Source: Myroides sp. (GTDB lineage Bacteria; Bacteroidota; Bacteroidia; Flavobacteriales; Flavobacteriaceae). From it: a stretch of 10,714 nt of DNA. The notes beneath the pieces were generated by a model. The model made no database searches, had not been told where the DNA came from, and saw only the letters and a list, made by a program, of their open reading frames with translations. The position numbers and the translations under genes were made by a program. The stretch is from contig JAHAYQ010000195.1 of the NCBI GenBank assembly GCA_018384465.1, positions 1-10,714 of the forward strand, in the 5' to 3' direction. How positions within the stretch are numbered: position 1 is the stretch's first letter; the number at the start of each line of letters is the position of its first letter. Of the stretch, positions 6,524 to 10,714 are shown piece after piece.

Positions 6524-7015
6524 TTATTCATTAGTTTCTTTAGTTTCTTCAGAAGTTTCTACTTCAGCAACAGGTTGATCAGCTTTTGGTTCAGCTTTTT
6601 TTCTACCTCTACGAGTTGTAGCTTTTTTCACTTCTTTTTTACCAGCGTTGTATAACTCGTTAAAGTCAACTAACTCAATCATTGCCATTTCAGCGTTATC
6701 ACCTAAACGGTTTCCTAACTTAATGATACGAGTATATCCACCTGGACGGTCACCCACTTTTGGTGCAACCTCTCTGAATAATTCAGTAACTGCGTATTTA
6801 TTTCTTAAATAAGTAAATACAATACGACGGTTGTGAGTATCGTCAGTTTTCGATTTTGTTACTAAAGGCTCAACGAATTGTTTTAACGCTTTTGCTTTAG
6901 CAACAGTAGTATTAATACGCTTATGTTCAATTAATGAACAAGCCATATTAGCCAGCATAGCTTTTCTGTGACCAGCTTGTCTGCCTAAATGATTTACTTT
7001 TTTTCCGTGTCTCAT
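6524..7015 (-). CDS. rplQ: Ribosomal protein bL17
   Basis: bL17 is a structural protein of the 50S subunit located near the peptide exit tunnel. The core is typical: it opens MRHGKKVNHLGRQAGHRKAM and continues to RPGGYTRIIKL (90-100), GNRLGDNAEMAMIELV (101-116). The core ends near residue 122, which is where proteins of the standard 117-127-residue length stop. About 40 further residues form a tail that is first basic (KKEVKKATTRRGRKK) and then acidic (EVETSEETKETNE). Such an extension is known in Bacteroidota bL17. It is the last gene of the operon, 61 bases after rpoA, and that gap contains a bulged hairpin. Confidence 0.97.
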   Translation of the reverse strand: MRHGKKVNHLGRQAGHRKAMLANMACSLIEHKRINTTVAKAKALKQFVEPLVTKSKTDDTHNRRIVFTYLRNKYAVTELFREVAPKVGDRPGGYTRIIKLGNRLGDNAEMAMIELVDFNELYNAGKKEVKKATTRRGRKKAEPKADQPVAEVETSEETKETNE

Positions 7016-7030
7016 GACGTCTTTGTTTTA

Positions 7031-7074
7031 ACTTCATCTTGTCTCAATCCATTTTGGAGAGCAAAATATGAAGT
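7031..7074 (-). promoter_or_regulatory. Bulged hairpin between rpoA and rplQ
   Basis: In the minus-strand transcript a continuous 13-base arm (7074-7062) pairs with two segments on the other side: ATTTTG with CAAAAT (7062-7067 with 7051-7056, loop of 5) and ACTTCAT with ATGAAGT (7068-7074 with 7031-7037), leaving a 13-base bulge on one side. It has no T-run, so it is not an intrinsic terminator. It could be an mRNA-processing or ribosomal-protein binding site, or chance. Confidence 0.35.
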
Positions 7075-7076
7075 AA

Positions 7077-8069
7077 TTATTCTTTATCTAATTTGTATTT
7101 TGAAAGATCCATACCAAAGGTAAGACCTTTTACCGAAACTAACTCTTCTAGTTCAGTAAGTGATTTTTTTCCGAAGTTTCTAAACTTCATCAAATCGTTT
7201 TTGTTATATGAAACTAAATCGCCTAATGTATCCACTTCAGCCGCTTTCAAACAATTTAATGCTCTTACAGAAAGATCTAAATCGATCAATTTTGTTTTAA
7301 GAAGCTGTCTCATGTGCAACGATTCTTCGTCGTATGATTCAGTTTGAGCAATTTCATCAGCCTCTAAAGTGATGCGTTCATCAGAGAATAACATAAAATG
7401 ATGAATCAATGTTTTAGCAGCTTCTGTTAAAGCATCTTTAGGATGAATAGAACCATCAGTAACGATATCGAAAACTAACTTTTCATAATCGGTCTTTTGT
7501 TCTACGCGATAGTTTTCTATAGCGTACTTAACATTTTTTACAGGCGTATAAATAGAGTCTGTATAAATTGTTCCAAAAGGTGCGTTCGCTTTTCTATTTT
7601 CCTCTGCTGGCACATAACCTCTACCTTTTTCAATAGAAAGTTCCATATTGATCGTAATTTTCCCATCTAAGTTACAAATTACTAAATCAGGGTTTAACAC
7701 CTGAAAACCAGATATGAATTTTTGGAAATCACCAGCTGTTAATTGATCTTTTCCTGTGAATGAAATGCTAACAGATTCATTATCTACATCCTCAATTTGA
7801 CGTTTAAAACGTACTTGTTTCAAGTTTAAGATAATTTCTGTTACATCCTCAACAACACCAGAAATAGTAGAAAACTCATGCTCAACACCTTCAATACGTA
7901 CCGAAGTTATTGCATATCCTTCTAATGATGACAGAAGTACTCTTCTAAGTGCATTACCAATGGTTAATCCATAACCCGGTTCTAAAGGACGAAATTCGAA
8001 TTTCCCTTTAAAATCGGTTGAATCAATCATGATAACTTTGTCGGGCTTTTGAAAATTAAATATTGCCAT
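7077..8069 (-). CDS. rpoA: DNA-directed RNA polymerase subunit alpha
   Basis: The alpha subunit dimerises to start assembly of RNA polymerase and contacts activators and upstream promoter DNA. Length is 330 residues, as expected. The N-terminal domain (about 1-235) shows FEFRPLEPGYGLTIGNALRR (25-43) with the conserved dimerisation/beta-contact helix and LLSSLEGYAITSVRIEGV. An acidic linker (236-252) follows. The C-terminal domain (about 253-325) has LSVRALNCLKAAEV, where Arg269 and Asn272 correspond to the DNA-contacting Arg265 and Asn268 of E. coli, and FGKKSLTELEELV (299-311), the second helix-hairpin-helix. The gene is complete and lies 25 bases after rpsD, consistent with cotranscription. 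Confidence 0.98.
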   Translation of the reverse strand: MAIFNFQKPDKVIMIDSTDFKGKFEFRPLEPGYGLTIGNALRRVLLSSLEGYAITSVRIEGVEHEFSTISGVVEDVTEIILNLKQVRFKRQIEDVDNESVSISFTGKDQLTAGDFQKFISGFQVLNPDLVICNLDGKITINMELSIEKGRGYVPAEENRKANAPFGTIYTDSIYTPVKNVKYAIENYRVEQKTDYEKLVFDIVTDGSIHPKDALTEAAKTLIHHFMLFSDERITLEADEIAQTESYDEESLHMRQLLKTKLIDLDLSVRALNCLKAAEVDTLGDLVSYNKNDLMKFRNFGKKSLTELEELVSVKGLTFGMDLSKYKLDKE

Positions 8070-8094
8070 GTGTATTTCGACTGAATGTCAATTA

Positions 8095-8700
8095 TTATTT
8101 GTTGTACAACTCTACGATTAACTGTTCTTTGATGTTCTCTGGAACTTGAAGTCTTGCAGGAACACTTACAAAGGTACCTTCTTTCGTTTCGTTGTTCCAA
8201 GTGATCCATTCGTAAACAGAGCTAGAATTAGATAATGAACGTTCGATAGCGTCTAAAGATTTAGATTTTTCACGAACTGCTACTTTATCACCAGCTTTTA
8301 ATTGATATGAAGGAATGTTAACTAATTCACCGTTAACTGTAATATGTCTGTGAGAAACAATTTGACGAGCTGCACGACGAGAAGGAGCGATACCCATTCT
8401 GTACACTACATTGTCTAAACGAGATTCACATAACTGAATTAAAACCTCACCTGTTACACCACGAGATGCAGATGCTTTTTTAAATATGTTACGGAATTGT
8501 TTTTCTAAAATACCATAAGTGTATTTTGCTTTTTGTTTCTCTAACAACTGAATTGCGTATTCAGATTTTTTCCCTCTTTTTTTAGCTAAACCATGTTGCC
8601 CTGGAGGGTAATTTCTTTTTTCGAATGCTCTGTCGTCTCCGAAGATTGCTTCACCGAACTTACGAGCGATTTTTGTTTGTGGACCAGTATATCTTGCCAT
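8095..8700 (-). CDS. rpsD: Ribosomal protein uS4
   Basis: uS4 is a primary 16S rRNA-binding protein that nucleates 30S assembly; in E. coli and Bacillus it also represses its own mRNA. The protein has 201 residues. It begins MARYTGPQTKIARKFGE, lacks the zinc-binding Cys cluster found in some uS4 proteins, has YPPGQHGL (31-38), and carries the S4 RNA-binding domain at about 92-155 (ESRLDNVVYRMGIAPSRRAARQIVSHRHITVNG). The ATG at 8700 follows a U-rich tail with no Shine-Dalgarno sequence. That tail belongs to a terminator-like hairpin just upstream, which suggests that expression of rpsD and of the downstream rpoA and rplQ may be controlled separately from rpsK. Confidence 0.98.
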   Translation of the reverse strand: MARYTGPQTKIARKFGEAIFGDDRAFEKRNYPPGQHGLAKKRGKKSEYAIQLLEKQKAKYTYGILEKQFRNIFKKASASRGVTGEVLIQLCESRLDNVVYRMGIAPSRRAARQIVSHRHITVNGELVNIPSYQLKAGDKVAVREKSKSLDAIERSLSNSSSVYEWITWNNETKEGTFVSVPARLQVPENIKEQLIVELYNK

Positions 8701-8769
8701 TTTAAAAAAATAAAAAAGGTAGGGATTATGAATTCAGGTCTCATCCTCCGATAATCTCTTTCCTACCTT
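8701..8769 (-). promoter_or_regulatory. Terminator-like hairpin leader abutting the rpsD start
   Basis: In the minus-strand transcript, AAGGTAGG (8769-8762) pairs with CCTACCTT (8723-8716) and ATAATC/GATTAT (8751-8756 with 8724-8729) extends the stem by 6 bp beyond a one-sided 5-base bulge. A 21-base loop contains GGAGG. The stem base runs straight into six T, one A and seven T residues (8717-8704), then AAA and the rpsD ATG. This has the form of an intrinsic terminator or attenuator inside the ribosomal operon. Autoregulation by uS4 is a reasonable inference from other bacteria but is not shown by the sequence. Confidence 0.65.
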
Positions 8770-8796
8770 AGGTTATACTATTAATTAAATATAAAA

Positions 8797-9180
8797 TTAA
8801 ACTCTTCTGCGTTTTGGAGGACGACATCCGTTATGCGGAATTGGAGTGATATCGATGATTTCTGTTACTTCGATTCCACTGTTGTGGATAGAACGAATTG
8901 CAGATTCTCTACCGTTTCCAGGTCCTTTAACGTAAACTTTTACTTTCTTAAGTCCTGCCTCTAATGCTACTTTACCGCAATCTTCTGCTGCCATTTGTGC
9001 TGCATAAGGAGTGTTCTTTTTAGAACCACGGAATCCCATTTTACCAGCTGATGACCAAGAAATAACTTCACCTTTTTTGTTTGTTAACGAAATGATGATG
9101 TTATTAAATGTTGCACTAATATGAGCTTCACCAGTAGACTCAACTATAACTTTACGTTTTTTTGTATTTGCTTTAGCCAT
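8797..9180 (-). CDS. rpsK: Ribosomal protein uS11
   Basis: uS11 is part of the 30S platform near the E and P sites and contacts mRNA-proximal 16S rRNA. The 127-residue protein has the usual layout: a short basic N-terminus (AKANTKKRKV), HISATFNNIIISLT (20-33), SSAGKMGFRGSKKNTPYAAQ (43-62), VKGPGNGRESAIRSI (84-98), and the conserved C-terminal HNGCRPPKRRRV (116-127). The gene starts 8 bases after the rpsM stop codon with no Shine-Dalgarno sequence, consistent with cotranscription. The gap after it (96 bases before rpsD) is unusually long for this operon and structured. Confidence 0.98.
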   Translation of the reverse strand: MAKANTKKRKVIVESTGEAHISATFNNIIISLTNKKGEVISWSSAGKMGFRGSKKNTPYAAQMAAEDCGKVALEAGLKKVKVYVKGPGNGRESAIRSIHNSGIEVTEIIDITPIPHNGCRPPKRRRV

Positions 9181-9188
9181 ACTACTTA

Positions 9189-9563
9189 TTATTTAGTTGC
9201 TTTTTTCTTGTTAGCAACAGTTTTTCTTTTACCTTTTCTTGTTCTAGAGTTGTTTTTTGTTCTTTGACCTCTTAAAGGAAGACCAGCTCTATGACGGATT
9301 CCACGTTGACATCCGATATCCATTAAACGTTTAATGTTTAAAGATACTTCTGAACGAAGTTCACCTTCAATTTTGTAATGAGACATTGCCTCACGAATAG
9401 CACCGATTTCATCATCGTTCCATTCAGAAACTTTTTTGTCTTCATTTACGTTAGCTGTTGCCAACACCTCTTTTGCTCTACTTAAACCTACACCAAAAAT
9501 GTAAGTTAAAGCAATAATTCCTCTTTTATTTTTAGGTATATCTACCCCTGCTATTCTTGCCAT
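9189..9563 (-). CDS. rpsM: Ribosomal protein uS13
   Basis: uS13 sits in the 30S head, forms intersubunit bridges with uL5 and contacts P-site tRNA through its C-terminal tail. Length is 124 residues, typical. Seen in the protein: MARIAGVDIPKNKRG at the start, the helix-two-turn-helix region with YIFGVGLSRA (21-30), the signature GIRHRAGLPLRGQRT (88-102), and a Lys/Arg-rich tail ending NKKKATK. The stop codon of rpmJ and this ATG are separated by two bases in the string TAATTATGGC, the same junction seen between secY and infA. Confidence 0.98.
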   Translation of the reverse strand: MARIAGVDIPKNKRGIIALTYIFGVGLSRAKEVLATANVNEDKKVSEWNDDEIGAIREAMSHYKIEGELRSEVSLNIKRLMDIGCQRGIRHRAGLPLRGQRTKNNSRTRKGKRKTVANKKKATK

Positions 9564-9565
9564 AA

Positions 9566-9682
9566 TTATCCTTGTCTTTGTTTAAATCTAGGATTCTTTT
9601 TATTAATAACGTATAATCTTCCTTTTCTACGTACAATAATGCATTCTGCACTTCTTTTCTTTACTGATGCTCTTACTTTCAT
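9566..9682 (-). CDS. rpmJ: Ribosomal protein bL36
   Basis: bL36 is the smallest 50S protein. The 38-residue frame from ATG 9682 to TAA 9566-9568 starts MKVRASVKKRSAECIIVRRK and ends NPRFKQRQG, which fits the family throughout. The usual zinc-binding set (three Cys and one His) is not present: only Cys14 remains, with Arg and Lys elsewhere, so this is the zinc-free (C-) form that does not depend on zinc supply. It lies between infA and rpsM, as in most bacteria, and overlaps no other gene; only two bases separate it from rpsM. The 81-base gap before it contains a short repeat cluster. Confidence 0.96.
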   Translation of the reverse strand: MKVRASVKKRSAECIIVRRKGRLYVINKKNPRFKQRQG

Positions 9683-9691
9683 TGTAAATTT

Positions 9692-9757
9692 GCTTTAGGC
9701 TTTAAGCTTTAGGCTTAGGAATAAGTAAACTTATTGTCAACTGCTTACAGCTTATTG
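9692..9757. repeat. Short AAGCCTAAAGC-type repeat cluster between infA and rpmJ
   Basis: On the plus strand GCTTTAGGC occurs at 9692-9700 and again at 9706-9714 (period 14), followed by a partial copy (GGCTTAGG). A 7-bp inverted repeat AATAAGT/ACTTATT (9720-9726 with 9729-9735) and a direct repeat CTTATTG (9730-9736 and 9751-9757) follow at once. On the transcribed minus strand this gives AAGC and CCTAAAG units. It fills nearly all of an intergenic space that is otherwise only a few bases long in this operon, so it looks inserted or expanded. Confidence 0.6.
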
Positions 9758-9763
9758 CTTTTT

Positions 9764-9979
9764 TTAATATCTATAAGTAATTCTTGCTTTAGACAAATCG
9801 TAAGGGCTCATTTCTAATTTAACTTTGTCACCAGGTAACAATTTAATGTAATGCATACGCATTTTTCCAGAAATGTGAGCGATTACAACATGCCCATTTT
9901 CTAATTCTACACGAAACATTGCATTGGATAATGCTTCAACGATTGTTCCGTCTTGTTCTATTGCTGATTGTTTTGCCAT
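9764..9979 (-). CDS. infA: Translation initiation factor IF-1
   Basis: IF-1 occupies the 30S A site during initiation and helps IF-2 and IF-3. The 71-residue protein is a single OB fold with the expected signatures: MAKQSAIEQDGTIVEAL at the N-terminus, FRVELENGHVVIAHISGKMR (22-41), and PGDKVKLEMSPYDLSKARITYRY (49-71) at the end. The position directly after secY (two-base gap), with no adk or map gene between them as in Bacillus, is common in this phylum. It is almost certainly cotranscribed with secY. Confidence 0.98.
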   Translation of the reverse strand: MAKQSAIEQDGTIVEALSNAMFRVELENGHVVIAHISGKMRMHYIKLLPGDKVKLEMSPYDLSKARITYRY

Positions 9980-9981
9980 AA

Positions 9982-10714
9982 TTACTCTGCAATTGCTTTT
10001 CTTTTCTTACCACTCTTCATCATTCCATCGTATTGCTTATTTAGTAAATAAGAATTGATTTGTTGAATCGTGTCAATTGCCACACTTACTAATATCAATA
10101 AAGAAGTTCCTCCATAAAACATTGCCCAACCTTGCTGTATACTTAATAATGATACTGCAATTGCAGGTAAGATAGCAATAATCGCTAAGAAAATTGCCCC
10201 TGGAAATGTTATCAATGACATCACACGATCTAAGTAATCTGCAGTATCTGAACCCGGTTTAATACCAGGAATAAAACCACCACTACGCTTTAAATCATCA
10301 GCCATCTTATTTGTAGGAACTGTAATTGCGGTGTAAAAATACGAAAAAATAATAATTAACAAAGCAAAAACTAAATTATACTCCCATCCAAAGATATTTC
10401 CAAAAGTTGTGGCAATACCTTGTGCAGTATCTGATGAAGATAAACCTGCTAAAGCTGGAGGTATAAACATAATTGCTTGAGCGAAAATAATTGGCATTAC
10501 ACCCGATGCATTCAGTTTTAATGGAATCCATTGTCTGTTTCCAGAAACTGAAGTTGCATCATACTCTCCACTTACACTTCTTCTAGCATACTGAACAGCT
10601 ATTTTACGAACTGCCATAGTTAAGAAGATACAAGCAATAATGATTAGCAACCAAATTATCACTTCAAATACAATCATCACTGGGCCTCCGTTACCATCAA
10701 TCATTCGAGATTGA
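9982..10714 (-). CDS. secY: Protein translocase subunit SecY, C-terminal half (partial)
   Basis: SecY forms the protein-conducting channel of the SecYEG complex in the inner membrane. The frame is open through the right edge (codons for Gln-Ser-Arg precede the Met at 10704), so this is an internal fragment of about 243 residues, roughly the second half of a protein usually near 440 residues. Counting from that Met, hydrophobic segments lie at about 11-31, 68-88, 110-129, 166-186 and 197-216, corresponding to TM6-TM10. Family landmarks are IPLKLNASGVMPIIFA (60-75), PTNKMADDLKRSGGFIPGIKPG (130-151, the cytoplasmic C5 loop) and FYGGTSLLILV (196-206). Lys149 in GIKPG replaces the Arg found in E. 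coli GIRPG, a conservative change at a functionally important loop. It heads the visible part of the operon. Confidence 0.97.
   Translation of the reverse strand, partial: QSRMIDGNGGPVMIVFEVIIWLLIIIACIFLTMAVRKIAVQYARRSVSGEYDATSVSGNRQWIPLKLNASGVMPIIFAQAIMFIPPALAGLSSSDTAQGIATTFGNIFGWEYNLVFALLIIIFSYFYTAITVPTNKMADDLKRSGGFIPGIKPGSDTADYLDRVMSLITFPGAIFLAIIAILPAIAVSLLSIQQGWAMFYGGTSLLILVSVAIDTIQQINSYLLNKQYDGMMKSGKKRKAIAE

Noticed and set aside
6419..6655. 78-codon plus-strand frame over the rplQ terminator and the rplQ tail
   Set aside because: Its Phe/Ser-rich peptide is the antisense of the Lys/Glu-rich bL17 tail, and it runs through a terminator stem.
7093..7347. 84-codon plus-strand frame antisense to the rpoA C-terminal domain
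   Set aside because: It is fully antisense to a well-conserved gene, with no promoter or leader of its own.
8027..8209. 60-codon minus-strand frame across the rpsD-rpoA junction
   Set aside because: It overlaps the ends of two certain genes in another frame, and its peptide is a low-complexity shadow of them.

Overview
The window looks like chromosomal DNA from a low-GC member of the Bacteroidota, most likely a Flavobacteriaceae (Flavobacterium- or Myroides-like). This rests on AT-rich housekeeping genes, almost no Shine-Dalgarno sequences before starts (A-rich leaders instead), several matches to the Bacteroidota -7 element TAnnTTTG, a bL17 with a long charged tail, and the gene order. No mobile-element gene, CRISPR array, tRNA or rRNA was seen.

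Right part (6524-10714, all on the minus strand, so read from high to low coordinates): the end of the spc operon and the alpha operon, in the order secY (N-terminus outside the window), infA, rpmJ, rpsM, rpsK, rpsD, rpoA, rplQ. Together they encode the protein-export channel, initiation factor 1, five ribosomal proteins and the RNA polymerase alpha subunit. The run ends in a strong intrinsic terminator (6458-6491). Three inter-gene gaps carry structure: a tandem AAGCCTAAAGC-type repeat between infA and rpmJ, a terminator-like hairpin with a U-rich tail touching the rpsD start codon, and a bulged hairpin between rpoA and rplQ.

Middle part: carA (small subunit of carbamoyl-phosphate synthetase, 5288-6400) with its own terminator. 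A pocket of about 1.9 kb follows (3343-5287). It is much less gene-dense and holds a structured non-coding stretch with nested imperfect inverted repeats (4911-5228), a four-helix membrane protein of unknown function (4203-4907, minus), a short GreA/GreB-family protein on the plus strand (3784-4164, the only confident plus-strand gene), a possible 37-residue small ORF and a GC-rich hairpin.

Left part: eno (enolase) and gltA (citrate synthase), each followed by a clear intrinsic terminator and so probably separately transcribed, then the N-terminal third of an arginine deiminase/dimethylargininase-superfamily protein that runs off the left edge. Enolase and citrate synthase link lower glycolysis and the TCA cycle. 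carA feeds pyrimidine and arginine synthesis.

The most interesting signals are the attenuator-like element before rpsD, the repeat inside the ribosomal operon and the inverted-repeat element beside the unknown membrane protein. No clear multi-gene novel system was found.
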